Assembly (NCBI GenBank): GCA_023565505.1
Contig: JAIMBI010000007.1
Coordinates: forward strand, 1 to 64,000
DNA length: 64,000 bases
Direction: 5' to 3'
DNA from: Actinomycetes bacterium
GTDB taxonomy: Bacteria; Bacillota; Sulfobacillia; Sulfobacillales; JAIMBI01
Under the pieces are notes generated by a model. The model made no database searches. It was not told the DNA's origin and saw only the letters and a program-made list of their open reading frames with translations. Each line of letters begins with the position of its first letter. Position 1 is the first letter of the stretch. Shown here piece after piece: positions 46,310 through 54,909 of this stretch. A program made the translations under genes and the position numbers.

Positions 46310-47166
46310 GACCGGATCGCCTGCCAGACTGCCCGGCCCAGGATCCCCATTCGGCGCGGAAGCGACAACCCCACGCGCCGGGTCAACACTTGCCGCGGGT
46401 GCGCCCGGATCTGGGACCAGATGGCGTAGTAAACGCCGTACAGCATTCCGGCCGCCAGCCGCGCGTCTTCGGCCAACAGTCCGAGCAGCCGTGCCGCGCG
46501 AGCATAGTACGCCTGGGCTCGGCTTAACTCAAGGGCCATGAGGCGGTCGAAGGCGGGTCCCGGATGGCGCGACGCCAAGTCCTGCAGGTCGAGGCCGGCG
46601 GCGGCGAGGTCCTCCTGCGGTAGGTAGAGGCGGCCGCGTGCCATATCCTCGCGGAGATCGCGGAGGATGTTGGTCAGCTGCAACGCGATGCCCATGTCGA
46701 CCGCGAGCCGGCGGGCGTCGGGGTCGCGGTAGCCGAAGATCTCCACCAGGATACGACCGACCGTACCTGCCACCTTTTCGCAGTACCGGCGCACGTCGGC
46801 AAAAGTGGCGTAGACGGCCGGCACCAAATCCATCCGCATGCCTTCCACCAATTCCCAGAACGGCTCCGCCGGCAGGCAGAAGCGGCGGACAGCGTCGCCC
46901 AGCGCCTGCGCGACGGGGTGGTCTGCCTCGCGCCAGTGGGCCCCGAAGGCCACGCGAACCAGGTCGGCGGCGGCTTCCAGGCGCTGTGCGGCGTCGGCCC
47001 CCTCGGCCTCGTCCACGGCGTCGTCGCAGACTCGGCACCAGGCGTAAACGGCGTAGACGGCCGCGCGCTTGGGCGGCGGCAGCAGCCGCATGCCCCAATA
47101 GAAACTGGAGCCGGCTCGGCGGACGATAGCCCCGCACTGGCCGTAGGCGACCTTAACGGCGTCCAT
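46306..47166 (-). CDS. hpnD: Presqualene diphosphate synthase HpnD
   Basis: A 286-residue squalene/phytoene synthase family member joining two farnesyl diphosphates to presqualene diphosphate. Aspartate-rich motif 1 is CRVCDDAVDEAEG, motif 2 is LTNILRDLREDMARGRLYLPQEDL, and the region SSFYWGMRLLPPPKRAAVYAVYAWCR is typical of HpnD. ATG 47166 lies within the end of hpnC (14-bp overlap); an in-frame GTG at 47184 is less likely. Confidence 0.92.
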   Translation of the reverse strand: MDAVKVAYGQCGAIVRRAGSSFYWGMRLLPPPKRAAVYAVYAWCRVCDDAVDEAEGADAAQRLEAAADLVRVAFGAHWREADHPVAQALGDAVRRFCLPAEPFWELVEGMRMDLVPAVYATFADVRRYCEKVAGTVGRILVEIFGYRDPDARRLAVDMGIALQLTNILRDLREDMARGRLYLPQEDLAAAGLDLQDLASRHPGPAFDRLMALELSRAQAYYARAARLLGLLAEDARLAAGMLYGVYYAIWSQIRAHPRQVLTRRVGLSLPRRMGILGRAVWQAIRS

Positions 47167-48025
47167 GCCCGACCTGCCTTTCACGGGCAGCTACCACCGC
47201 TTTCAGGGCGATGCCCGCCTTGGCGACAGGGGACAAGCGCGGCCGCCGCCGGAAGGGGTCGTAGTCCGGCCTGCGCACGGCGCCGAGGATGGCCTCGCCG
47301 CCGAGCCGGTATAAGCGGAGTTGCAGCCTGAGGCGCCAGGGCACCTGCTGTTCGAGCCGGGCCCCCTGCGCGAACAAGGCGGCCGCGCGGTCGGCTTGCA
47401 GCCGGATGACGGCACGTAGCGCAGGAGTAGGGCGGCGGGCCAGGATGTCGTCTACCGCCAGTCCTACGTGCTGCAGGTCTTCTACGGGGAGGTAGCAGCG
47501 GCCTCGGTCGGCGTCGTCGCCGATATCCTGGAGGAAGTTCGCGATCTGCAGGGCGCTGCAAGTGGCATCGGACAGCCGGGCCCGTTCCGGGTCCAGCAGC
47601 CCAAAGATGCCCAGGACGAGCCGGCCGACCGGATTGGCGGAGTAACGGCAGTACTCCAGCACGTCGGCGAAGCTCCTGAAGGGCTGGCCGAGCTGGTCGC
47701 GCCGATTCGCCTCGATCAGGTCATAGAACGGTTCCGAGGGGAGCGCGCGGCACGCTACGGTGTGGGCCAGGGCCCGGAACAGCGGGCCGTCCGGGTCGCC
47801 CGCCAAAGCCCGGTCTAGCTGCCGACGGAAATCGGCGAGGGCTGCCAACCGGTCGCCAGGATAGGCGTCCCCGAGGTCGTCGACCGTGCGGGCGAAGGCG
47901 TAGACCGCCCAGAAATGGGGACGCAAGGTCCCCGGGACGAAGCGACTGACCACGGCGAAGTTCTCATAATGCCGGAAAGTCAGCGCCCGGCACCACGCAT
48001 AGTCGGTCACGAGGGCGGGAGTCAT
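47153..48025 (-). CDS. hpnC: Hydroxysqualene synthase HpnC
   Basis: A 290-residue squalene/phytoene synthase homologue that converts presqualene diphosphate to hydroxysqualene. Motif 1 reads FARTVDDLGDAYPGD and motif 2 NFLQDIGDDADRGRCYLPVEDL. The HYENFAVVSRFVP start is typical of HpnC. ATG 48025 overlaps the shc stop (ATGA). It is followed by hpnD and hpnE, giving the full farnesyl-PP to squalene route. Confidence 0.92.
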   Translation of the reverse strand: MTPALVTDYAWCRALTFRHYENFAVVSRFVPGTLRPHFWAVYAFARTVDDLGDAYPGDRLAALADFRRQLDRALAGDPDGPLFRALAHTVACRALPSEPFYDLIEANRRDQLGQPFRSFADVLEYCRYSANPVGRLVLGIFGLLDPERARLSDATCSALQIANFLQDIGDDADRGRCYLPVEDLQHVGLAVDDILARRPTPALRAVIRLQADRAAALFAQGARLEQQVPWRLRLQLRLYRLGGEAILGAVRRPDYDPFRRRPRLSPVAKAGIALKAVVAARERQVGHGRR

Positions 48026-49914
48026 CCGCTCGCCGCCTCCTCCCGGGCGGCCGCTCGGCTGGCCCGCCAGCGACCCAGGGCCAACAGCGGGAAGACCTGC
48101 CGGTACAGACCGTAGTTGATGTAGAAGTCGCCCGGAAAGCCGGTCCCGGTGTACTGCGGCTCGTCCCAGCTCCCGTCGGGCCGTTGGGTTCGCGCGAGGT
48201 ACGCGACCGCGCGTCGGGCGGCCGGCGTGTCGGCTTGTCCGCCCGCGACGAGCGCCATAAGAGCCCACGCCGTCTGAGACGGCGTGCTGGGTCCACGACC
48301 GCGCCAAGCCGGGTCCAAGTAAGAGCGGCAATCCTCCCCGAATCCGCCGTCGGGATTCTGCCGGGCGACGACCCACTCGAGGGCCCGCCGGATGGCGGGA
48401 TCCTCGGGCGGGACGCCCACGGCCACCAGGCCGGGCACGACGGCGCCCGTGCCGTAGAGGTAGTTGACGCCCCAGCGCCCGAACCACGGGCCCTCGGGCG
48501 TCTGCGCCCGACGGAGGTAGCTGACGGCCCGAGCCACGACGGGCCAAGCGGTGTCGTAGCCGAAGCCGCCCAAGCATTCGAGCACGTGCCCGGTCACGTC
48601 CTCCGTGGGGGGATCCGTGACCCAGCCGAAGTCACTGAACGGGATGCGGGAGGGCCAGGTCGCGAAGTTGTCCGCATCGAAGGCGCCCCAGCCGCCGTTT
48701 TTGCTTTGCATGGCGACCATCCAGCGGAATCCCCGGGTCAGGGCGGTCTTGCGTCGTTGAGCATCGGGCAGAGCCACCTGGGCAAGGGCCATCAGCACGA
48801 CCGCCGTGTCGTCGACGTCCGGGTAGTGGTCGTTCACGAACTCGAACGGGAATCCGCCGGGCGGGGCGTGCGGCCGACGGATCTGCCAGTCGCCTCCCGT
48901 GGTCACCTGTTGAGCGACAAGCCATTGCCCCGCGCGGACCAGTGCAGGATGGTCCGCTGCCAGCCCCGCGGCCCGGAGCGCCAACACGGCCAGGGCGGTG
49001 TCCCACGTGGGCGATACGCACGCCTGCAGCCACCAGCGGCCGTCTTCGGTGTCCACCCCGAACGCCTCAAGCCCCTGCCACCCGCGCTCGAACGCCGGGT
49101 GCCGCTCCAGGCCGACCGTCTTGAGGGCCAGGAGCGCGTAGAACCACGGCGGCTGGATCCCGCCCCAGCTGCCGTCACGTTCCTGGTGCGCCAGGATCCA
49201 CGCGATGGCTCGCGCTTCGGCCCGGGCGCGGCCGGGATGGGGACCGGGCCACCGTTGGTAGGCCTTGAGCCACCGGTCGATGCGGGCGAAGACCCCCCGG
49301 GGCGGCGGACGGTGGGGCCCGCGGAGTTCCTCCACGCCGGCACCGGGAGGGATGGGGAACACGGGGCGGCGGGCCAGCACGACGGTCAGGGGCACGATGG
49401 TGGCACGGGCCCAGCTGGCGAAGTCGTAGAGGTTGAAGGGCAACCAGGGAGGCACCAGCATGATTTCCGGAGGCACGACCGGCAACGCGTCCCACGGGTA
49501 TTGGCCCAACAGGGCGAGCCAGAGCCGGGTGAACACGCGGGTGGCCTCTAGCCCCCCCGCCGCTCGGATGAAGTCGCGGGCCCGTTCGAGCCGCGGCCGG
49601 TCCGCTTCCGGGTCGATGAGCTTCAAGGCTTGGTAGGCCTCGGTGGTGACGCTTACGTCACCCGGTCCGCCGGGGTACAGGGTCCAATACCCGTCGGGAT
49701 GCTGGCAGGCCAAAAGGTGCCGACGGATGCGCTGCTCGCGGTCCGGGTTGCGCCGTCCCAAGGCGTGGGCCAGGAAGACGTATTCGGCCTCCATGGCCAC
49801 GTTGGTCGAGAGAAGCCCCCACCAGGCCCCGTCAGGCCGTTGGCGGGCCAACAGGGCCTCCGTGGCGCGGCGGACCACGTTGTCCACATCCCAGTCGCGC
49901 CCCGACATCGTCAT
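48022..49914 (-). CDS. shc: Squalene-hopene cyclase
   Basis: A 630-residue class II triterpene cyclase that turns squalene into hopene at the membrane. The protonating DXDD motif is present as DVDDTA (about residue 366). QW repeats are numerous, for example ARQRPDGAWWG, ACQHPDGYWTLY, MQSKNGGWGAF, ARQNPDGGFGE, RTQRPDGSWDE. The GTGFPGDFYINYGLYRQVFPLLALGRW C-terminus is family-typical. Length is normal. ATG 49914 overlaps the hpnA stop; ATG 49908 is an alternative. Confidence 0.95.
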   Translation of the reverse strand: MTMSGRDWDVDNVVRRATEALLARQRPDGAWWGLLSTNVAMEAEYVFLAHALGRRNPDREQRIRRHLLACQHPDGYWTLYPGGPGDVSVTTEAYQALKLIDPEADRPRLERARDFIRAAGGLEATRVFTRLWLALLGQYPWDALPVVPPEIMLVPPWLPFNLYDFASWARATIVPLTVVLARRPVFPIPPGAGVEELRGPHRPPPRGVFARIDRWLKAYQRWPGPHPGRARAEARAIAWILAHQERDGSWGGIQPPWFYALLALKTVGLERHPAFERGWQGLEAFGVDTEDGRWWLQACVSPTWDTALAVLALRAAGLAADHPALVRAGQWLVAQQVTTGGDWQIRRPHAPPGGFPFEFVNDHYPDVDDTAVVLMALAQVALPDAQRRKTALTRGFRWMVAMQSKNGGWGAFDADNFATWPSRIPFSDFGWVTDPPTEDVTGHVLECLGGFGYDTAWPVVARAVSYLRRAQTPEGPWFGRWGVNYLYGTGAVVPGLVAVGVPPEDPAIRRALEWVVARQNPDGGFGEDCRSYLDPAWRGRGPSTPSQTAWALMALVAGGQADTPAARRAVAYLARTQRPDGSWDEPQYTGTGFPGDFYINYGLYRQVFPLLALGRWRASRAAAREEAASG

Positions 49915-50921
49915 TCCCTCACCGGTCCTTTCATCACCGCGGGGTAGGGGTTTTTGAACCAGGCCAGGGCCTCCGTGATCGCCTGGTCAAGCGGCGTCTG
50001 GGGCAGTCCCAGCTCCCGGACGGCCTTGGCGGCGGAAAAGTAGTGGGGTCGGCGCGCCAGCTCCACGCCGGCCAGAGGTACGCGGGGTGGTCGGCCCGTA
50101 AGAGGCGTCCAGAGACCCTCGTCCAAGACGGCGAGTGCCCAGGCAACCCCCCACGGCAGGCGGATCCGGGGCGGACGGCGCCCGGCCAGCCGGGCTACCC
50201 GGCTCAGGAACTCGGCCAGGGTCAAGTTCTCGTGCCCGAGAATGTAGCGTTCACCACGACGACCGCGTTCGAGGGCGAGCCAATGGCCCTCGGCTACGTC
50301 CCCGACGGCTACGAAGTTCAGGCCGGTGGCCACGTAAGCCGGCAGGCGTCCGAAAAGCGCATCGCGCACCAAGCGGCCCGTCGGGGTAGGCTTGACATCA
50401 CCCCATCCGACAGGGGTAGACGGGTTCACCACCACGGCATCGAATCCCTCCGCGGCCGCTGCCAGAACGAGGCGTTCCGCAAGGATTTTGGACCGCTTGT
50501 AGTCGACTCCGGTGGCGTCAGGGTCGGCATACCGACTCTCGTCGGCCGGCCGGCCCGACGGATCGAGCGCCACGGTCGCGGTGCTGGAGGTGTACACTAG
50601 GCGCTCCACGTGCGCGCGTTGCGCCGCTCGGAGCACGTGGCGGGTGCCGTCCACGTTGGTCCGATAGATGAGGGGACCGTCGCGGCGGTCGAGAGAATAG
50701 TGGGCGGCCACGTGGAACACCGCGTCCGCGCCCGCAAAGGCACTGTCGAGGCCCGCACCGGTCGCGATGTCGCCGTACACGGGGACCGCGCCGGTGCCCT
50801 GCAAACGGCCGGCGGCCGCCTGCGAGCGCACCAGCACGCGGACGCTGGCGCCGTGACGGAGTGCCGTCTGGACCACATGCCAGCCGATGAATCCGGAGCC
50901 TCCCGTGACTACGATACGCAC
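49911..50921 (-). CDS. hpnA: Hopanoid-associated sugar epimerase HpnA
   Basis: A 336-residue NAD-dependent epimerase/dehydratase (extended SDR). The cofactor motif is VTGGSGFIGWHVVQTALRHG, and the YxxxK catalytic pair is in GVDYKRSKILAERL. The segment VVNPSTPVGWGDVKPTPTGR is characteristic of HpnA. It probably processes the sugar-derived side chain of hopanoids. GTG 50921 has GGGGAGG 8 nt upstream, inside the end of hpnG (13-bp overlap). Confidence 0.88.
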   Translation of the reverse strand: MRIVVTGGSGFIGWHVVQTALRHGASVRVLVRSQAAAGRLQGTGAVPVYGDIATGAGLDSAFAGADAVFHVAAHYSLDRRDGPLIYRTNVDGTRHVLRAAQRAHVERLVYTSSTATVALDPSGRPADESRYADPDATGVDYKRSKILAERLVLAAAAEGFDAVVVNPSTPVGWGDVKPTPTGRLVRDALFGRLPAYVATGLNFVAVGDVAEGHWLALERGRRGERYILGHENLTLAEFLSRVARLAGRRPPRIRLPWGVAWALAVLDEGLWTPLTGRPPRVPLAGVELARRPHYFSAAKAVRELGLPQTPLDQAITEALAWFKNPYPAVMKGPVRE

Positions 50922-51490
50922 CAAAGACGCCTCCCCAGGGCGGCCAGGGCCCGACGGGCGGCGAGGGCCCGGCCCGGAAGCCATCTCCAGGCACCCCAGC
51001 TCCTGGGATCGCGGCGCGTGGGCAGGGCACTATCCGGGCCATCCACGACCACCTTGACGACGGAGCAGGGGATGCCGTGCGCGGCGCATACGTGCGCCCA
51101 ATGCGCGGTCTCCTGGTCCACCCAGCGTGCGGCGGTACGCTGCCACAAAACCCGCTTCGCCGACGGTAGAGCCACCACCGTCGGCACGGTCCACATCCCC
51201 CCGACCGGAACCAGCGGAGGAAGAGGGGCCAACCCTACGCGGACCGGACGATCCGCCAGCGCCGCCCACGCCGGCACTGCCAAGGTCCCCGCGCGGGCAT
51301 CGGGGGCGATGCCGCCGCAGAGACCGAACCCGACAACCCGATCCGGCCGCACGGACAAAATCGCGTCGGCCAGAGCGGGGCCGGCTCGTGGGCCGACCCC
51401 GGTCACGCGGATGATGAGCCGTCGGCCGTCGGCGTAGGATCTCCAGGCCGCCGCCTCAAAAGCGAGGGCCGCCACTGCGAGCGTGCGCAC
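50909..51490 (-). CDS. hpnG: Hopanoid-associated phosphorylase HpnG
   Basis: A 193-residue nucleoside-phosphorylase-superfamily protein. VTGVGPRAGPALADAIL and GFGLCGGIAPDARAGTLAVP are the phosphate/nucleoside-binding strands. WVDQETAHWAHVCAAHGIPCSVVKVVVD corresponds to the substrate loop, with Gln where many family members have Met (DMES). HpnG releases adenine from adenosylhopane to give ribosylhopane. GTG 51490 has GGAGGACGG upstream and is 12 bp after hpnH. Confidence 0.78.
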   Translation of the reverse strand: MRTLAVAALAFEAAAWRSYADGRRLIIRVTGVGPRAGPALADAILSVRPDRVVGFGLCGGIAPDARAGTLAVPAWAALADRPVRVGLAPLPPLVPVGGMWTVPTVVALPSAKRVLWQRTAARWVDQETAHWAHVCAAHGIPCSVVKVVVDGPDSALPTRRDPRSWGAWRWLPGRALAARRALAALGRRLWCVS

Positions 51491-51502
51491 GGCCGTCCTC
51501 CG

Positions 51503-52510
51503 TCATCCGGCGAAGATCCAGCGTAGCATCCGCCATGCGTCCGCCGGCCGCATCGCCGCGACGGCGGAGGCTTCGTAGCCGCTGTGCATCATGCAGCTCG
51601 CACACCGGGGATTCTTGCCGTAGCCGTAGTCCTCCCACGGCGTGCGGTTCATCAGGTCCTCAAAGCGTTCGTAGTGGGCGTCCGTGAGTAGGTAACACGG
51701 CCCTTTCCAGCCCAGGGGGTCCCGGGTCGGATTGCCCCACGGCGTGCATTGCAGAGTCCGGCGGCCCAACAAGAAATCAAGGTACATCGGCGTATTGTAG
51801 TACCGGACGCCGGGGCCGGCGGCCTGGACGACCCGGCGAACGAGCGCGATGGCCTCCTGCCGGTGCAGGAAGATACCGTGGGCGGCCGGGTCGACCTCCT
51901 CGTACGTGAACGCCGGGGACACCAGGCAGCTGTCCACCCCCATGGCCGTCAACTCGCGTAGGAGTTGGCCCACCGCTTCGGGGTCCGCACCCTTGTAGAG
52001 CGTGGTGTTCGTGGTCACCCGAAACCCCCGGGCTTTGGCCTCCCGAATGCCTTTCATCACCAAGTCGAAGACGCCCCGGCGTTCGACCATGCGGTCGTGG
52101 TGTTCGCGCGGGCCGTCCAGATGAAAGACGAAGGAGAAGCGGGGATCCGGCCGGAGCTTAGGCAGCACGCGGCCCAGGAGGATACCGTTGGTGCACAAGA
52201 GCGTGAGCTTCCGGCGGGCCAGCATGCCTTCGACGATTTCGACGATTTCCGGGTGCGTGAGTGGTTCGCCGCCGGCGATGGACACCGCCGGGGCGCCGCA
52301 TTCGTCCACGGCGTCGAAACATTCCTGGGCCGTAAGCCGCCGGGCCATAACGGCTGCGTCTTGGCGGATTTTCCCGCACCCCGTACAGGAGAGGTTGCAG
52401 AGCTCCGTGGGTTCCAGCATCAGGACCAGCGGGAACCGTCGCCGGCCCCGAAGCCGCTGGCCGACGACGTAACGGGCCAGGTCGAGCGTGACGCGCAGGG
52501 GCTGCCCCAT
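51503..52510 (-). CDS. hpnH: Adenosyl-hopene transferase HpnH (radical SAM)
   Basis: A 335-residue radical SAM enzyme adding a 5-deoxyadenosyl group to hopene, the first step of side-chain extension. The cluster motif is CNLSCTGCGK (CxxxCxxC), followed by VSIAGGEPLTHPEI. C-terminal cysteines in NPRCASCMMHSGYEASA are typical of HpnH. It heads the tightly packed hpnH-G-A-shc-C-D-E run; the start is MGQPLRVTLDLARY. Confidence 0.92.
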   Translation of the reverse strand: MGQPLRVTLDLARYVVGQRLRGRRRFPLVLMLEPTELCNLSCTGCGKIRQDAAVMARRLTAQECFDAVDECGAPAVSIAGGEPLTHPEIVEIVEGMLARRKLTLLCTNGILLGRVLPKLRPDPRFSFVFHLDGPREHHDRMVERRGVFDLVMKGIREAKARGFRVTTNTTLYKGADPEAVGQLLRELTAMGVDSCLVSPAFTYEEVDPAAHGIFLHRQEAIALVRRVVQAAGPGVRYYNTPMYLDFLLGRRTLQCTPWGNPTRDPLGWKGPCYLLTDAHYERFEDLMNRTPWEDYGYGKNPRCASCMMHSGYEASAVAAMRPADAWRMLRWIFAG

Positions 52511-52674
52511 GTCCTCACGGCTCCTTTCCCCGAGCGGTCCGCAGCCGGGGCGGAAAGACCACAGGTTCGGGCCGTTTCCCCGTCGGGGCGGCCCGCCCGG
52601 GCCGCGTCCGGTCTCGAGCCGATGTCGGTAGGTCTTTCCGGTTAAGGAAACGATAAGAACATGACATAACTAAT

Positions 52675-52704
52675 ATTAGCCAACAGCGGATCGGCGGACG
52701 TCAA
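52675..52704 (-). promoter_or_regulatory. Candidate promoter of the hopanoid operon
   Basis: On the minus strand TTGACG (52704-52699), an 18-nt spacer and GCTAAT (52680-52675) lie at the edge of an AT-rich island (52640-52680) that stands out strongly from the surroundings. The island includes the palindrome CTAATATTAG. It sits 165 bp upstream of hpnH and overlaps the fni stop. Confidence 0.4.
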
Positions 52705-53858
52705 TCCGGTCCGCGGGCCGCGGTGCGCGGCCCAGCACGGGAGCGCCGATCGGCTGGACCCGGCTCCGCGAACCAACCGCGCAGGGCGATGACCGGACCC
52801 AATCCCCGTGCTTCGAGCCACTCGCGCAGCGGCCCGAGAACTAACACCGGGCGCTCGCGCAGCTCCGTCCAGGTGCGGGCGCCCGTGAGTAAAAGGACCC
52901 GACGAAGGTCTCGATGGAGTCCAGCGAGATAGGCATCCAGGCGCGCTTCGCCGTCGGGTTCGGCCGCCAGTCGGAGCAGAGGCCCGGCGATCCCGGCGAC
53001 CTTGGCGCCCAGGGCGAGGGCTTTGGCCACGTCCAGCGCATGCCGGATGCCTCCGGAGGCGACCACATCGACCTGCGCCCCCACAGCCGCGACCGCTTCA
53101 ACCACGGCCGCCGCCGTGGGGATGCCCCAGTGGGCCCATGCCGGGTCCAGGACCTCACCTTGCCGCCAGGACTCCACCGCAAGAAAGTTGGTGCCCCCAG
53201 CTCCTCCCACGTCGACGGCTGCGGCACCGGCTTGCGCGAACTGGCGCGCTGCTTCGCCCGAGAGGCCCTGGCCCACTTCCTTGGCGATGACCGGCACGCC
53301 GACATGCCGGGCCACAGTCGCGAAGGCAGCCAGTGCACCTCGAAAGCGACGGTCCCCTTCGACCATGAAGAGTTCCTGCGCCGCGTTCCAGTGCACCTGG
53401 AGCATGTCCGCGCGCAGTAGCGCCACTGCCTGGCGCGCCGCTTCTAGCCGGGTGCCCATTCCGACGTTGGCCAACACCACCCCGTCGGGGTACTCGTCGC
53501 GGACCACCGTGTACGTCGGCGTGACATCCGGGTCTTCCAGGGCGGCCGTACTGGAACCGACGGCCATGGCCAAACCGTATCGGCGCGCCGCCCGGGCCAA
53601 GCGGCGGTTGATGGCAAGTGCAGCGCTCGTCCCACCGGTCATGGCATTGATGAGAACCGGAGACGCAAGGTGGCGGCCACAGAAGGTCGTGCTTAGGTCG
53701 ACATCTGCCCAATCGTATTCGGGGGCACTCGCCGGAATGAGATGCACGTACTCGAACCAGGGGCCAAAGCGGCCGTCCGGTAAAGCGCGCACGGCGTCGA
53801 TGTGCTCGGCCTTCCGCCGCTGGCGGAGGTGGCGCACGAACCGATAGCCTTCGGCCAT
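52701..53858 (-). CDS. fni: Type 2 isopentenyl-diphosphate delta-isomerase
   Basis: A 385-residue FMN- and NADPH-dependent isomerase interconverting IPP and DMAPP, supplying prenyl precursors. It has RKAEHIDAV at the start, INAMTGGT, MAVGSSTAAL, the substrate loop VHWNAAQELFMVEGDRRF, KEVGQGLSGE and VDVGGAGGTNF, and SGGIRHALDVAKALALGA for FMN phosphate binding. ATG 53858 has GGGGAGG upstream. It is co-directional with, and 190 bp before, the hopanoid genes, an unusual but functionally sensible neighbour. Confidence 0.93.
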   Translation of the reverse strand: MAEGYRFVRHLRQRRKAEHIDAVRALPDGRFGPWFEYVHLIPASAPEYDWADVDLSTTFCGRHLASPVLINAMTGGTSAALAINRRLARAARRYGLAMAVGSSTAALEDPDVTPTYTVVRDEYPDGVVLANVGMGTRLEAARQAVALLRADMLQVHWNAAQELFMVEGDRRFRGALAAFATVARHVGVPVIAKEVGQGLSGEAARQFAQAGAAAVDVGGAGGTNFLAVESWRQGEVLDPAWAHWGIPTAAAVVEAVAAVGAQVDVVASGGIRHALDVAKALALGAKVAGIAGPLLRLAAEPDGEARLDAYLAGLHRDLRRVLLLTGARTWTELRERPVLVLGPLREWLEARGLGPVIALRGWFAEPGPADRRSRAGPRTAARGPD

Positions 53859-54268
53859 GGACACGCTCCTCCCCCTGCCGGTCACAGGGTGCCGCCGGGG
53901 CGACCGGCCCCGAACCGAGACCGGCTTTAATGCGGAGAATTCTCTATGGGGAGGGCTATCCCTGCCGATTGGTGCGACTGGGGGGCCGGACCCGCGTAGA
54001 GTATCGCGTGGACGTCTGGCACCGGCAGCCGGCACGCCTGCGAGGGTCTGGCGGGCCGGGTGGGCGCGTTCGTGATCCAGCCGGTGTCCCCACGGTGAGG
54101 GGGTGTCGTGCCGGTCGAGCGGGCCCGTTCATCCATCCCCGCCGTCGGTGAAGCAGCTCGACCGACATACCGAGCGGGCTGCCGACGGTGTATGTCCCCC
54201 CAGGAGATTGGAAATTTAAAACGAACGCGTCCGCTTCCCGACGTGAGCGCTCGGAGAGCTGGCAGGGA
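53859..54268. other. Intergenic region at the edge of the accessory region
   Basis: Upstream of fni. It contains a local AT-rich patch around 54207-54222 (GGAAATTTAAAACG) that could be promoter DNA, but I found no well-spaced -35/-10 pair and no gene-like frame. Confidence 0.35.
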
Positions 54269-54742
54269 TCACGTGCGACCACCCCCGGCCGGCTGCCGGA
54301 AGCGGTCGCGCGGCAACGTCAGGCCCGGACGGTGGATGTTCCGGTTGAGCGGCTTGCGCGACAACAGACTCAAGAGCTCGGGGCCGTCGAAGGGCACGAG
54401 CGGCCAAAGATAGCCGATGCCCAGCGAATCGGTGCGCAACGCCATCAGCATCAGGACCAGGATCCCCACCACGAACCCGAACCACGGCAACCCGAACGTG
54501 TTCGCCAGGGCCACCAGGATGAGCAGGAACATGCGCATGACCCGCACCGCCATGCCGAAGTCGAAGTCGGGCGCGGAGAACGTGCCGACGGCGGCGATGG
54601 CCACGTAGACCATCACCTCAGCGTCGATCAACCCCGCCTTGATGGCGATGTCCCCGAGCAGGATCGCCCCGAAGAAGCCCATGGACTGCGACAGGCTGTT
54701 GGGCGTGAACATGAGGGCGAATCCTTGAATCCTCCTTTTCAC
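54269..54742 (-). pseudogene. C-terminal fragment of GerA/SpoVAF-family spore germination protein
   Basis: The 157-codon frame matches only the last third of SpoVAF-type proteins: FTPNSLSQSMGFFGAILLGD, LIDAEVMVYVAIAAVGTFSAPDFD, LLILVALANTFGLPWFGFV, SLGIGYLWPLVPFDGPELLSLL and a closing RPGL/RQ tail. Full-length members are about 470-500 residues. Nothing upstream in any frame supplies the first 330, so this is a truncated gene. It may mark a deletion or insertion breakpoint. It supports a sporulating ancestor. Confidence 0.75.
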
Positions 54743-54909
54743 CCCAACTCAGTCAGACGCTGAACACGCACGACCTGCATATCGTCAGCAGCCGCGGAAC
54801 GTGGCGGCTATGGGGGCCTGTATCCGGCACCTGCCAGCCAACGCCCCTCGGATGCCCTTCGTGTCGCAACCGGTTGCGGAGCGCTCCCGGCGGTACCCCT
54901 GGACGGCCG

